64,000 nt of DNA from Bacteroidetes bacterium 37-13 (GTDB taxonomy: Bacteria > Bacteroidota > Bacteroidia > Chitinophagales > LD1), in contig MKTC01000007.1 of the NCBI GenBank assembly GCA_001897535.1, positions 168,493 to 232,492 of the forward strand. Reading direction: 5' to 3'. The notes under the pieces were generated by a model that was not told the DNA's origin, did not search any database, and worked only from the letters and a program-made list of their open reading frames with translations. Of the stretch, positions 1-11,393 are shown piece by piece. Every line of letters starts with the position of its first letter. The first letter of the stretch is position 1. The position numbers were made by a program, and so were the translations under genes.

Positions 1-174
1 GCTCTCATCTTTCAAGTCAAGCGCAAAAAGCCGACTACTCCATTCCGCATCGCGTGTAATGGCAAAAGTAGAATACACTTCGTGAACAGCTTCTCCATGA
101 AATGCTGCAAAATCAGCAGTGCTAACTTTGTGTAAGTATGTTTTTTTATCGCCTATCGTAAATAAATCTTTCAC
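1..174 (-). CDS. Hotdog-fold thioesterase, partial (N-terminal 58 codons)
   Basis: The gene runs leftward off the window edge, so only its first 58 codons are visible. They read as the start of a small hotdog-fold thioesterase, with a recognisable block GEAVHEVYSTFAITRDAEW near residues 27-45. An in-frame TGA two codons upstream of the GTG at 172-174 fixes GTG as the earliest possible start. It probably hydrolyses an acyl-CoA, but the substrate cannot be told. The family call rests on motif recall only. It ends 50 bases from the stop of the tyrosine phenol-lyase gene on the same strand. Confidence 0.65.
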   Translation of the reverse strand, partial: MKDLFTIGDKKTYLHKVSTADFAAFHGEAVHEVYSTFAITRDAEWSSRLFALDLKDES

Positions 175-224
175 GCCTCAAAGATAGCAGAGGAATGAAT
201 ATTTACGAAGGCATTTTAAATGCT

Positions 225-1610
<1,386 letters not shown>

Positions 1611-1661
1611 TTAAAAAATTAGTTATCGTTTAATAATGTATTGAATAATGAACTATAAAAT

Positions 1662-1689
1662 CATTTCTGTTTTATTGAATACAGAAATG
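1662..1689 (-). other. 9-bp hairpin in tpl leader, at predicted 5' end
   Basis: CATTTCTGT (1662-1670) and ACAGAAATG (1681-1689) form a perfect 9-bp stem with a 10-nt loop. On the minus strand a TATGTTTG box (1700-1693, matching TAnnTTTG) would place the transcript start at about 1689, so the hairpin would form the very 5' end of the tpl mRNA. No TTG lies at the expected -33 position. It could instead end transcription of the receptor gene, though no strong U-run follows. The rest of 1608-1860 shows nothing further. Confidence 0.4.
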
Positions 1690-1860
1690 CTTCAAACATA
1701 GAGTGTGAACTGCGATAGGTTTTATGATTAGGCGCTGTATTTTTCTCTAATCTACATTAAAGTAAAACTACAGTAGTAGTATTATACGAAAAGGTATTTC
1801 GTTTAAAAGGCAGGAAGATTTTACAAGCAAAAGAAGGTTTTTTAGAAACTCAATCTTTAC

Positions 1861-3903
1861 TTAGTAATTGTATTTAAAACCAACAAAACCTCTCGTACCT
1901 TGGTTAGGTGCGTAATTGTAAGTGGCATCAAAAACTAAACCGTTAGGTGTTACACTTTTATTGAAAGGGTCGAAGGGTCGCAGAATTGGCTGTGTAGGTT
2001 TAGTGTTGAATAAGTTTTGAATACCAAAGAAAAACTCAAATCCTTTTTTGAATTGTTTGGTACATTGAATATTTTGAATGGTGTACCAAGGTGAATATTC
2101 TCCACGTGGGTCGTTTTCTTGAATAGCCATGCGCATTGGTGAATTAAGGTAGCCGTTCCAATCTAATTTTACACCAGCTTTTTTAAACTCATATTGCAAA
2201 CCAAAAACAGCATTTAGAATAGGAGAGTTGACAAGCGGATTTAGTTCAATTTCATCTTCGCCTTCTTCTTTTTCCAGTTCAAAATTGCCTAATAAGTTTA
2301 TACCAAGTTGAAAAGTTACAGGTTTCTCAAACTTCATTTCAACCATTGTGTTGAAGCCAAAATTCATGCCATAAGAATTTTCGTTTTCATAAGTTATGGT
2401 GTTTTCATTGTAATCAATTTCTAATTCAACCATGTTAAAAAGAAAATTGTAGAACAAGCGCGATTCCCAAAAAATAGTAAACTTATCTGTCGAAATTTTT
2501 CTGATATAATCTGCGTAGAAGCCGTAGCACGATTCGGTTTTTAAGTTTTCATCTAAAACAATTTTTCTACCGCTTGTGAAAGCATATTTGTTATCTATAA
2601 AAGCATTTGGTGTGCGGTAGCCGCTGCCAATTCCCACGCGTAATTCGTTCTTTTTATTTTTGCTAAGCCATTTGTAATCGAAGCGTGGAGCAAAAGCCAC
2701 TCCCGTGAAAAGGGTGTTGTATTCTACTCTAATTCCGGCAAGTATTTCGTTGCTTTCGTTCACGTGAATCATGTCCTGAATAAAAATGGCAGGATAGTGA
2801 TTGATGATAGGGTGATTAAGGTATTTGCCGTTTGTGGTATCGGCAGTTGTAAGCAAATTATCATCATAGCGATTAAAACGATAAGCAACACCAAGCAAGA
2901 AATCGCTTTTGTTAGTTATCTTGTTATCGTAAACTAATTGTAAATAGCCATTTTGTTCGCTGTGGTTAAACAAAGTTGTTCCATATATGGCATTCGCTTG
3001 GTGATGGCTAAAACCCAGCATTACACCAAGATTTGCTTTGCGAATTGGCAGCAAAAAATTTCCAACTAATTCAAAGCGGTTGGTGCGTGCGCGTTCGCCA
3101 TAAATACTATCACTGCCATACCAATTTTTGTTATACTGCAATTCACCACCGCTGCGGTTGTCCCAAACATATCGCGCAATGATGCTCGAAAGTTTATTTA
3201 CCTTATTTCTAAACGACCATTTATTGATAAACGCCAAGCGATTTTGTACCGGAATATCTGTAAAATTATCTTTGTTGAAATCCCACTTTTTATTCATGCC
3301 GAAATAACTCACGCCAAGTAAACCATTTGCTTTACCTTCTTTAAAAGAAACAGTGGCACCAATTCCGGTTTCTAAGTATGAAGTAAGGCGCGTGTCAATA
3401 GCAACTTTATCTGCGTGTTCAGGGTTTTTGGTAATGATATTTAGAACACCCGAAACAGCTTCGGTGCCATACAAAGTGCTTGCCGGTCCTTTTATCACTT
3501 CAATTCTATCAATTATACTCATGGGAATTCCCATTAAGCCATAAAGATTTCCGGTGCCGCCTGTAATTGGTGCGCCATCTAAAAGCACTAAAGCGTAAGT
3601 GCCTTCCATTCCGTTTATCTCAATATCGGCTGCGCCATCAATACCGCCATCAATATTTGCTTGCATTCCGCTGATAAAACGAATGGCATCTTGTAGGTTG
3701 AAAACATTTTTACTTTGAAAATATTCTTCCGTATAAATTTCAACCGGAATGGCGAAATCTTCTCTGCGCAGTTCTTTTAAAGTGCCGGTTACTACAACAG
3801 TTTTTAAATTAAAAGTATCGTTTAGATGCTGTGCAAAAAGCGCATGGCATTTGAATAAAACGAGAGTTGAAGCCAAAATGAGTCTGAGTCGAAGTATCTT
3901 CAT
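1861..3903 (-). CDS. TonB-dependent outer membrane receptor
   Basis: A 680-aa outer membrane receptor. A signal peptide covers roughly residues 1-24 (ends HALFAQ). A plug domain follows, with VVVTGTLKELRRED, a VIKGPASTLYGTEA block and the SGVLNIITK motif, and then a long barrel ending in an aromatic residue (FKYNY). It resembles BtuB/FepA-type importers driven by TonB-ExbBD. The substrate (siderophore, vitamin or other) cannot be told, since no N-terminal carboxypeptidase-regulatory domain and no SusD partner is adjacent. It lies 30 bp downstream of engB on the same strand and may be read from that operon. No cobalamin or other riboswitch was seen upstream. Confidence 0.9.
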   Translation of the reverse strand: MKILRLRLILASTLVLFKCHALFAQHLNDTFNLKTVVVTGTLKELRREDFAIPVEIYTEEYFQSKNVFNLQDAIRFISGMQANIDGGIDGAADIEINGMEGTYALVLLDGAPITGGTGNLYGLMGIPMSIIDRIEVIKGPASTLYGTEAVSGVLNIITKNPEHADKVAIDTRLTSYLETGIGATVSFKEGKANGLLGVSYFGMNKKWDFNKDNFTDIPVQNRLAFINKWSFRNKVNKLSSIIARYVWDNRSGGELQYNKNWYGSDSIYGERARTNRFELVGNFLLPIRKANLGVMLGFSHHQANAIYGTTLFNHSEQNGYLQLVYDNKITNKSDFLLGVAYRFNRYDDNLLTTADTTNGKYLNHPIINHYPAIFIQDMIHVNESNEILAGIRVEYNTLFTGVAFAPRFDYKWLSKNKKNELRVGIGSGYRTPNAFIDNKYAFTSGRKIVLDENLKTESCYGFYADYIRKISTDKFTIFWESRLFYNFLFNMVELEIDYNENTITYENENSYGMNFGFNTMVEMKFEKPVTFQLGINLLGNFELEKEEGEDEIELNPLVNSPILNAVFGLQYEFKKAGVKLDWNGYLNSPMRMAIQENDPRGEYSPWYTIQNIQCTKQFKKGFEFFFGIQNLFNTKPTQPILRPFDPFNKSVTPNGLVFDATYNYAPNQGTRGFVGFKYNY

Positions 3904-3933
3904 GCAAAGTTGAAGATATAAAAAAACAATAAA

Positions 3934-4530
3934 CTATTTACCTCGCAAAGCTTCGTGAATAAAGCCAAGGATATTTTCTTTTCCTATTTTCTTTTCGGAA
4001 GAAGTAACGAAATGTGGTGGCAGCTCTTCCCAGTTCTCGAGCAATTTGTTTTTGAAAGAGGCAATGTTTGATTGAATTTCGGGAGAAGAAATTTTATCGG
4101 CTTTAGTGAAAATAATTCCAAGTGGAATACCTTTGCTTCCCATCCAGTTGATGAACTCTAAGTCAATTTTTTGTGGCGAAATTCGGGCATCAATCAGTAC
4201 GAAAACATATTGCAATGCTTCGCTTTTTAAAATAAAAGTACGAATCATGGTTTCCCATTTTTCGCGCATGGTTCTTGAAATTTTTGCGTAGCCGTAGCCG
4301 GGTAAATCCACCAAATGCCAATGGTTATTGATGTTGAAATAATTAAGTGTTTGTGTTTTACCAGGTGTAACACTCACTTTTGCCAAAGCCTTTCTACCAC
4401 ACAAATAATTTACCAAAGAGCTTTTGCCCACATTCGATCTGCCAATGAAAGCAAATTCAGGTTGCTTGATGCTTGGGCATTGCGATAACTGCACATAGCT
4501 TCCAACATATTCGGCAGATTTAATTTCCAT
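3934..4530 (-). CDS. engB: Ribosome biogenesis GTPase EngB (YihA/YsxC)
   Basis: A TrmE-Era-EngA-type GTPase of 198 aa that acts in assembly of the large ribosomal subunit. All G motifs are visible: G1 GRSNVGKSS (residues 30-38), G2 TPGKTQ, G3 DLPGYGYA, G4 TKADK and G5 near TSSEKK. Length fits the family. The start codon is 6 bases after the ribBA stop, which implies cotranscription from ribBA into engB. Confidence 0.96.
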   Translation of the reverse strand: MEIKSAEYVGSYVQLSQCPSIKQPEFAFIGRSNVGKSSLVNYLCGRKALAKVSVTPGKTQTLNYFNINNHWHLVDLPGYGYAKISRTMREKWETMIRTFILKSEALQYVFVLIDARISPQKIDLEFINWMGSKGIPLGIIFTKADKISSPEIQSNIASFKNKLLENWEELPPHFVTSSEKKIGKENILGFIHEALRGK

Positions 4531-4536
4531 TTGTGG

Positions 4537-5787
4537 TTATTTTTTCTTCGCTTTTGTGGCGGTAGTTTTGGTGGCAGCAGTTTTTTTCTTTCCCATTATT
4601 TCGTGGCCCATGGTGTCGCGCTTTGCTTCTAAATATTTCTTGTTGAAATTGTTGTGTAAAATTTCAATTGGCACATTTTCTACTATTTCTAAACCATAGC
4701 CAATTAAGCCAACGCGTTTGGTTGGGTTGTTGCTCATTAAACGCATTTTGGTAATGCCTAAATCATTTAAAATTTGTGCGCCAACACCGTAGTCGCGTGC
4801 GTCCATCGGTAAGCCTAACGCGAGATTAGCTTGATATGTATCCATACCTTGCTCTTGCAGTTTGTAGGCTTTTAATTTATTTAATAAACCAATGCCTCTG
4901 CCTTCTTGCTGCATGTATAGTACCACACCTTTTCCGGCTTTTTCAATCATTTGCATTGATGCTTGCAGTTGGTCGCCACAATCGCAACGGAGTGAACCCA
5001 AAATATCGCCAGTTAAGCAAGAAGAGTGAACGCGTACCAAAATTGGTTCATTCGGTTTCCAAGTGCCTTTTATGATGGCTAAATGTGGTTCAGAAGTTCC
5101 TGCTTGTGAATAAGCGCGTAATGTAAAAGAGCCATATTTAGTTGGTAACTCTACTTCCACTTCGCGGTTGATGAGCCGCTCGGCTTTCATTCGGTATTCT
5201 ATTAAATCTTTAATAGAAATTATTTTGAGCTTAAACTTTTTTGCAATCTTCATTAAATCGGGAAGGCGAGCCATTGAGCCGTCTTCATTCATGATTTCCA
5301 CTAAAACGCCTGCAGGTTCAAATCCTGCTAAGCGAGCTAAATCAACAGTTGCTTCGGTGTGTCCGGCTCTGCGCAACACGCCACCATCTTTGGCGCGAAG
5401 CGGAAAAATATGTCCGGGACGAGCAAATTCTTCAGGCTTAGTTTTGGGGTTGATGAGCGCACGAACAGTTTTGGCGCGGTCGTGTGCCGAAATTCCTGTG
5501 GTGCAGCCTTGCCCGGTTAAATCAACCGAAACAGTAAATGCAGTTTCGTTTACTGAAGTATTATCGCCAACCATCAATTTTAAATCAAGTTCCTCGCAGC
5601 GCTTTCCGGTCATTGGCATACAAATTAAACCGCGACCGTGCGTAGCCATAAAGTTGATAATTTCGGGTGTAATGTTTCGCGCAGCAGTTACAAAATCGCC
5701 TTCGTTTTCGCGGTCTTCATCATCTACTACAACTATTACTTTGCCTTTTTTAATATCTTCAAGTGCTTCTTCGATTGTGTTCAGCAT
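4537..5787 (-). CDS. ribBA: Bifunctional DHBP synthase / GTP cyclohydrolase II
   Basis: Supplies both branches of riboflavin synthesis: 3,4-dihydroxy-2-butanone 4-phosphate from ribulose 5-phosphate, and the pyrimidine precursor from GTP. Residues 1-200 form the RibB part ([11 protein letters not shown] at 22-32, TGISAHDRA near 97, [11 protein letters not shown] near 143). Residues 205-400 form the RibA part with zinc ligands Cys257, Cys268 and Cys270. A short lysine/threonine/alanine tail, about 18 residues from GKKKTAA onward, follows the catalytic core and is not part of the usual enzyme. It is 11 bp from the upstream glycosyltransferase and 6 bp from engB. No FMN riboswitch precedes it. 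Confidence 0.95.
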   Translation of the reverse strand: MLNTIEEALEDIKKGKVIVVVDDEDRENEGDFVTAARNITPEIINFMATHGRGLICMPMTGKRCEELDLKLMVGDNTSVNETAFTVSVDLTGQGCTTGISAHDRAKTVRALINPKTKPEEFARPGHIFPLRAKDGGVLRRAGHTEATVDLARLAGFEPAGVLVEIMNEDGSMARLPDLMKIAKKFKLKIISIKDLIEYRMKAERLINREVEVELPTKYGSFTLRAYSQAGTSEPHLAIIKGTWKPNEPILVRVHSSCLTGDILGSLRCDCGDQLQASMQMIEKAGKGVVLYMQQEGRGIGLLNKLKAYKLQEQGMDTYQANLALGLPMDARDYGVGAQILNDLGITKMRLMSNNPTKRVGLIGYGLEIVENVPIEILHNNFNKKYLEAKRDTMGHEIMGKKKTAATKTTATKAKKK

Positions 5788-5798
5788 TTCTATTGTTT

Positions 5799-6965
5799 TT
5801 ATGTTTTCTGTTTTTTCAGAAGTTCGTTTAATAATTCTTCTACTTTATTCCAAGAATAGTTTTCGGTTACAAACCTAAATGCTTCGTTTGAAATAGTGTG
5901 ATATAGTTCTTTATTTTCTAACAGATTAACGATATTAGTCGCAAATTCTTCTGGCTTTTTGGCAACTAATATTTGCGTTTGGTCTTGAGCTTTTAAGGCG
6001 TTGTTTGCCATTTCCGATGTTACGCAAGGCACACCGGCAGCCATAGCTTCAAGCAGTTTGTTTTGCAAGCCGATACTAATGAGCATTGGCGCTACCAATA
6101 TTTTTGAGGTAGTAAAATATGCTTGAATATCGCTTACCCAGCCTGTTACTTCAATATTTTCAGAGGCTAATTTTTGAACCTGAACAGCTGGTTCTGCTCC
6201 TGCAATCACTACTTTGGCAGCGGGTAGCTTTTGCCAAACCAAAGGCATGATTTTTTTTGCCAGAAACTGAACTGCTTCAATATTTGGCGGGTAATTCATG
6301 TTTCCTGCAAAAATAATATCGTATTTTTTTGTTGCGCTTTTATTCCAGTTGGTTTCAACTCCGTTTGGAATTACTGCAATACTTTGTTTTTCTGCAATGG
6401 GCAAAAAATTTCGGTCTTGCTCCGAAATAATAGAGTGTGCTGAAAATAGCTTAAACACTTGCTGTTCGTAATGAATTAGCTTTTTGTATTCCCAGTTCCA
6501 AAGCCATTTGGTGAATATGTTTTCTGCGGCTGCTCTGCGTTTTACACCAATGGAAAAAGTGTCCATATAGTCAATTACTTTAGGAATATTTCCAACGCTC
6601 TCGGCAAGCTCTGCGGTGCGTATTAGGTGGAAAAAGGCTATATCAGCTTTAATGTTTTGTTGAAGCTCTTGTAGCTGTTTTTTTGCAGCTGCAAAAGTGA
6701 AATAAGAAACTTGAAATGGCAGATTGGTAAATCCTGCTTTTAGTAAATTTATGGCAATTTGTATTTTGCTAAGTGAGGCAGTGGTGATGCTTTTACAGTA
6801 TGGTTCTAAGGCTTTTATTTGTGCTAAAGTTGGAGTGCTTTCGGCAGTAGCAAATAAGTGGACTTCGTGCTGCTTACTCAAGCATTTTATGAAGTGATAA
6901 GCGCGAAGTTTATCGCCTTTTTCAAGAGGAAACGGAAAGCGGGAGGTTACAAATATTACTTTCAC
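5799..6965 (-). CDS. GT4-type glycosyltransferase
   Basis: A 388-aa GT-B fold glycosyltransferase. The N-terminal half starts [20 protein letters not shown], as in sugar transferases near exopolysaccharide systems. The C-terminal half carries [10 protein letters not shown] and the nucleotide-sugar site [17 protein letters not shown]. It is cytosolic or peripheral, with donor and acceptor unknown. Its start overlaps the stop of the next upstream glycosyltransferase by 4 bases (ATGA type), so the two are translationally coupled and probably act in one pathway. It sits 11 bp upstream of ribBA. Confidence 0.86.
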   Translation of the reverse strand: MKVIFVTSRFPFPLEKGDKLRAYHFIKCLSKQHEVHLFATAESTPTLAQIKALEPYCKSITTASLSKIQIAINLLKAGFTNLPFQVSYFTFAAAKKQLQELQQNIKADIAFFHLIRTAELAESVGNIPKVIDYMDTFSIGVKRRAAAENIFTKWLWNWEYKKLIHYEQQVFKLFSAHSIISEQDRNFLPIAEKQSIAVIPNGVETNWNKSATKKYDIIFAGNMNYPPNIEAVQFLAKKIMPLVWQKLPAAKVVIAGAEPAVQVQKLASENIEVTGWVSDIQAYFTTSKILVAPMLISIGLQNKLLEAMAAGVPCVTSEMANNALKAQDQTQILVAKKPEEFATNIVNLLENKELYHTISNEAFRFVTENYSWNKVEELLNELLKKQKT

Positions 6966-8170
6966 TTTTTTGCAGCAATAAGTGATTGGTAAAAGTTGGT
7001 AAGTCGCTGAACTACCTCGCTAATATCGTAATGTTGCTCGGCAAGTTTTCGCCCGTTTAACGCAATGTTTTTTCGCTTCTCATCATTTGTGAGCAATTCA
7101 ACTACCATATTTGCAAACATATCAGAATCGTTTGCTTCTAACAAATGTACTCCGTTTTGATATTCAATTCCTTCTGCGCCAATAGCGGTAGAAACCATTG
7201 CTTTTTGCATAGCAAAACCTTCAATAATTTTTACGCGTACACCGCCACCTGAAAAAAGTGGGACTACCATCACACTTTTAGATGCAATAAATTCCGAAGC
7301 ATTTTTTATTTCACCAAGCATTTCTACTTGCGGATATTTTTTTTGTAACCATTCGCTGTTCATGTTTCTGCCTGCTACATAAAATTTTGCTTGCGGCATT
7401 TGTGCTAAAACTTTTTGCCAAACATTATCTAAAAACCATTGTAGTCCTTCTAAATTTGGTTGCCAATCCATAGCAGCTAAAGAGAAAACGCTCCATTTTT
7501 CTTCTGCCTTATTCGATGGTGTTTTGCTTTTTACATCTAAAGCAAAAGGAATGTGGCAAAGTGGAATTTTGCAACCGGAATTTTTTAAAACTTCACCTTC
7601 GGTTTGGGTAATGTAAGTGATGCCGTTGTATTGGTTTAGCATACTTAGCTCATATTCTTTAAGCCGTTTTGCCAATAAATGTAAGTACCATTTTTTTAGT
7701 GGATTAGTTTCGTTAGCGGCTAATCTTTCCCAAATTTTATATTCAATATTGTGTGCGCGAAGCACAATTTTTGCACGGCTATATTTTCTAATTGTGGCAA
7801 TGTATGGAGCCATAAAAATGCTTTCTAATTGCACTATATCAAAAAAATGTTTTGAAAGCACTTCAGCAAGTTTTTGGTGCATTGCTTCGGCATCAAAACG
7901 AATTACATTATACGATTGATTGGTGAATAAATTTAGAAATGCATCTTTTGCTTTGATGCGGGTGTCAATTTCTACTGCCTCAAACTGTGTTTCTATTTTA
8001 TAAGCTTCCGGAATTTGAGAAAGTGGGGTGTAGAGTTTAGGCGAATTTACGGCAATCACTTTTACAGTATTTCCTGCTTTTAGCAAACCATCGGTGAAAA
8101 TGTGAATGCCCATTGCGCCACCGTCTTTTGGAGGATAAGGCATTTTATTAGCAAGCTGAAGAATATGCAC
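6962..8170 (-). CDS. GT4-type glycosyltransferase
   Basis: A second GT-B glycosyltransferase (402 aa). The N-terminus LANKMPYPPKDGGAMGIH is the glycine-rich acceptor loop. The C-terminal half has AAMDWQPNLEGLQWFLDNV, VVPLFSGGGVRVKIIEGFA and STAIGAEGIE, typical of group-1 transferases. It overlaps the following glycosyltransferase by 4 bases. Both are presumably needed for one surface glycan. A 127-bp gap separates it from the upstream GT39-like gene, in which no clear -7 box was found. Confidence 0.86.
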   Translation of the reverse strand: MHILQLANKMPYPPKDGGAMGIHIFTDGLLKAGNTVKVIAVNSPKLYTPLSQIPEAYKIETQFEAVEIDTRIKAKDAFLNLFTNQSYNVIRFDAEAMHQKLAEVLSKHFFDIVQLESIFMAPYIATIRKYSRAKIVLRAHNIEYKIWERLAANETNPLKKWYLHLLAKRLKEYELSMLNQYNGITYITQTEGEVLKNSGCKIPLCHIPFALDVKSKTPSNKAEEKWSVFSLAAMDWQPNLEGLQWFLDNVWQKVLAQMPQAKFYVAGRNMNSEWLQKKYPQVEMLGEIKNASEFIASKSVMVVPLFSGGGVRVKIIEGFAMQKAMVSTAIGAEGIEYQNGVHLLEANDSDMFANMVVELLTNDEKRKNIALNGRKLAEQHYDISEVVQRLTNFYQSLIAAKK

Positions 8171-8297
8171 GGTTTCTTGAATGTTCTAAAGTGAAATAGG
8201 AGAGAAGTAGTGTTTTGTGCTACATTCTCGCAATGTAAAAATAATACTGATTTTGGGAATTGAGTTGTAATCTTAATTGCAGCAAATAACTAACGGT

Positions 8298-9743
8298 TTA
8301 GGAATTTGTTTTTTCAAACTCAAGTACTTTTACAGAGCCAACCACTCCGGTAAATTCCTTTATTATTTTATGTTTTCTATCTACAAACAAATACGCATCG
8401 TTGGGAAATAATTGAAAGAAAACTCCGTATTTTACAGTATCAATGGCATTCTCGGAATAGATGATTGGGTGCTTGCTTAAATAACCGTTTCGTACATCTC
8501 TAATACCTTGGAAAATAGGAAAATTTGCTCCAATTTTTTCAGTAGCCCAAGGCTGTTGTTCTACCCATGATATTGCTTGCTGCTCTACAATAATCACATG
8601 TTTGTACGACATATCTGCATCTCCTAAGTATCCTCCGTTTTTAGTGCTGTCCATTGTGTAAATTGCAGCAATGGCAATTCCAATACTTGCAGGAGCAGCA
8701 ATGAGCAACCATTTTTTTCGATTTCCCAGCAAATCTGAAACTTTTATTAGTTCATGCACTGCCATTATTACTATTAGCGGAATCATAAGCAGCATATACC
8801 GCATTAAATAAAAATTTAAGGCAGCAAAAGCTAAACATAGAAGAAAGAAAAGTCCTACTATGAAGTAGCTTCTTTTTTCTATGTTGCTAAAGTTTCTGTT
8901 TTTCAGATAAAAGAAAACAGGTAAGATAAATAGAAGTAAAGATAAGTATATGCGCCCTTGCCGATAAAATACTTCATCACAAATTTGTTTTACTTTATAG
9001 TATGTATTAATAGCCGAGTGTTCCATTAAATTTATATGTAACGGAAAAAAATACCAGCCGTTTTGTTCTTTTTGAATAAGTAGAAAAATACCGAAAACCA
9101 GAAGAGATCCCAGTGCAAAAAACATTTTAATGGTATTTTGTAGCGAAAAGAATTTTTCACTTTTAAAAGCATCGGCAAATACAACCATTGCGGCTAAAGC
9201 CGGCAGCACAATAGCCGATTCTTTAATCATAATAGCAACGGAACTTAATATAAAAAACAAAAACCATCGCTGCCGGATAATTGCCCAAACCGATAAAAGC
9301 ACAAACAAGGCAAGCATCATTTCGGGAAGTATTAAGCCTGCTAAAGCATAAAAAATAGGCTGTACAGCCAGTAAAGTTGTTGCAAAAAGTGCAGTTCGTT
9401 TATCAAATAAATTATTGGAAGTAAAATAAGTTGCAATTAAGGTGAGTACACCCAATAGAATGGAAAATGAATGACCGGAAACTACACTCTGCCCGAAAAT
9501 ATTCATCCATACAGCTTGCGAGAAAACAAAAAACAGTGGATGCCCGCGTGAATATTCCGGTTCTAAATTTATAGGCAAAACTCCGATCGATTGATTATCA
9601 ATCATTTTTAAAGCGCCCGGAGCATACACGCCTAACTCGTCCCAAAAATAGGGGAGCGAAATATCTTGAAGTTTAAAAAATACAAATACCAGTAATATAA
9701 TTCCCAATGGAATTTTATTGATGAGATATTTAGGTAAGGTCAT
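8298..9743 (-). CDS. GT39-like integral membrane glycosyltransferase (ArnT/PMT type)
   Basis: A 481-aa polytopic membrane protein with about ten hydrophobic segments. After a first helix it carries an acidic pair in LPYFWDELGVYAPGAL, the hallmark DE motif of GT-C enzymes that use a polyprenyl-phosphate sugar. The C-terminal 100 residues are soluble. It probably moves a sugar from a lipid carrier to a glycan, lipid or protein in the periplasm. The DPM1-like GT2 at 11394 could make that lipid-linked donor. Family placement is good; acceptor and sugar are unknown. Confidence 0.78.
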   Translation of the reverse strand: MTLPKYLINKIPLGIILLVFVFFKLQDISLPYFWDELGVYAPGALKMIDNQSIGVLPINLEPEYSRGHPLFFVFSQAVWMNIFGQSVVSGHSFSILLGVLTLIATYFTSNNLFDKRTALFATTLLAVQPIFYALAGLILPEMMLALFVLLSVWAIIRQRWFLFFILSSVAIMIKESAIVLPALAAMVVFADAFKSEKFFSLQNTIKMFFALGSLLVFGIFLLIQKEQNGWYFFPLHINLMEHSAINTYYKVKQICDEVFYRQGRIYLSLLLFILPVFFYLKNRNFSNIEKRSYFIVGLFFLLCLAFAALNFYLMRYMLLMIPLIVIMAVHELIKVSDLLGNRKKWLLIAAPASIGIAIAAIYTMDSTKNGGYLGDADMSYKHVIIVEQQAISWVEQQPWATEKIGANFPIFQGIRDVRNGYLSKHPIIYSENAIDTVKYGVFFQLFPNDAYLFVDRKHKIIKEFTGVVGSVKVLEFEKTNS

Positions 9744-9820
9744 TTAATTTTTGATGTGAGATTGGATTTCAATTTGGGCAAAGTGTGATATATACTAAGA
9801 AAGAAAATGCAAGAATAAAC

Positions 9821-11221
9821 TTAGTGAACAATAATTTTTTCATTTTTCAATAGTTTGTTATTAGCGGAAAAACGGGTAAAATAAATACCTGTAGTTAAAT
9901 TAGATATATCAATAAAATAATTACTTTCTGAAATATTTGCAGTTTTACAGAGCCTGCCATCAACAGAAAAAAACTCAACTTTTAGCTCTGTAATATCTGG
10001 AGTGGTAATGGAAACAGAAATAAGTTGGGAGGCAGGATTAGGGAATAGTAAGAATCCGGTATTACTGTGAGTTTCGGTTATATTCACAGCATTGTCATCT
10101 ACTTGAGTAAAAATTTTTGAAATATCAATTTTTACATCTGCACTTTGAGTGGTATCCACAACTATATAGGTTGTGGTTCTGTCGGTGAGCGAAGTTTTTA
10201 AAACGCCTTGTAGATGTTCACTACTAAATTGGGTGTATAAATAATTATCAGAGCCTAATATTAAACCGGCTTTGAAGTTTGAACCGGAATCTAAGCTGTT
10301 GGATATGAATAACTTTTGAAATGTACCGTCATAATAGCTAAGTTCGAGTATAGAGCTTGTATATTGTATGGGGCTTACAAATGTACCATGATGGTCGCTG
10401 GTTAAGTAAATTCTATCATTTGTAAATACGGTATTTCTACCGGTGAATAAAGCACTGTTGTTACTAACTAATTCTAACTGAAATGAACCTGCTACCGGAA
10501 ACTTTAGTAAGGAACTTGCTTTAAAGCAGGGGCCATGTCCGCCACAAGTTGATATAGACCCTGTGGTTAAAAAGTAAATGTCTTTACCCACTCTAAAAAG
10601 ATTAGTGCTTGGAAACACATTGTCTAAAGTTTCCATTGTGGAGTTGATTGTATTTAACTTAAACAACTGTTTTAGTTTTTCATTAACTCCAAAAATAACA
10701 CCATCAACATAAATAAGCTTTGATAAAGATGGCCAATAAAATCTTACAGAATCTTCAAAGTTGTAAATTACGGAAAGTGAACTATTCGTTAAATTATATT
10801 TGAAAATAGTTCCCATTCCCATTTGCCCTCCTCTGTTACAATATCCCAATAAGGTATCTTCCACTTGAGTAAGGCTACCGAAAATTCCTTGTCCTTGTTG
10901 AGAAGTAAAATTATTTAATAGTTGCACACTTTTATTACTTGTAGAAATACTATATAAGGTTGGAGTGCTATCTGATTTTAAAAAGGCAATTCCATAAGCA
11001 TATCCATTTCGATAAACTAAATTAGTTGCAGGAGCTACTAACCCTACCGTATCAAAAGATAATATAGGTTCTAACCATGCGGGTGAAGTAGTTTGATTTA
11101 ACTCGTAAATAAGCCCATTTTTATTCAGCCCACTTTCAACTGAAATTCCCCATATCTTGGGTGTTTGTGCATAAAGTGAATAAACTGAAATAAGGATAAG
11201 TAAGGTAATTATATTTTTCAT
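9821..11221 (-). CDS. T9SS-secreted propeller-like protein with type A sorting domain
   Basis: A secreted protein of 466 aa from the ATG at 11219-11221. A TTG five codons upstream is possible but would spoil the signal peptide MKNIITLLILISVYSLYAQ. The middle shows repeated strands with GxxY/F motifs (NRGGQMGMGTIFKYN and similar), suggesting a beta-propeller. The last 75 residues form a T9SS type A sorting domain starting FPNPASQL, with TGIYFTRF near the end. Cargo of this type crosses the outer membrane and is cleaved and often anchored through A-LPS. It lies between glycosyltransferase genes. Ligand or activity is unknown. Confidence 0.85.
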   Translation of the reverse strand: MKNIITLLILISVYSLYAQTPKIWGISVESGLNKNGLIYELNQTTSPAWLEPILSFDTVGLVAPATNLVYRNGYAYGIAFLKSDSTPTLYSISTSNKSVQLLNNFTSQQGQGIFGSLTQVEDTLLGYCNRGGQMGMGTIFKYNLTNSSLSVIYNFEDSVRFYWPSLSKLIYVDGVIFGVNEKLKQLFKLNTINSTMETLDNVFPSTNLFRVGKDIYFLTTGSISTCGGHGPCFKASSLLKFPVAGSFQLELVSNNSALFTGRNTVFTNDRIYLTSDHHGTFVSPIQYTSSILELSYYDGTFQKLFISNSLDSGSNFKAGLILGSDNYLYTQFSSEHLQGVLKTSLTDRTTTYIVVDTTQSADVKIDISKIFTQVDDNAVNITETHSNTGFLLFPNPASQLISVSITTPDITELKVEFFSVDGRLCKTANISESNYFIDISNLTTGIYFTRFSANNKLLKNEKIIVH

Positions 11222-11393
11222 AGTATGGCTTTGCAAAAGAAACTATTTTTTTTTAATAATAGCAAATAAAGCCTGTCAATAAGCGCTTCTTGCTTTCAAG
11301 AGATTAAGAATAGAAGTGGAAATATTTTACTAAGAAATACTACTTTTGCAACCCGAAAAATATCTACCAATTTAAATATAGCCTTTTTTAGAA

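Noticed and set aside
3353..3544. Plus-strand open frame of 63 codons inside the TonB-dependent receptor
   Set aside because: It is antisense to a conserved plug-domain region, and such frames recur opposite many genes here.
5310..5340. tRNA-like GGTTCAAATCC sequence
   Set aside because: It is inside the ribBA coding region and no cloverleaf can be formed around it.
5168..5878. Open frame of 236 codons on the plus strand opposite ribBA
   Set aside because: It lies wholly antisense to intact ribBA and the start of the next gene, with no domain-like sequence; ribBA is clearly real.
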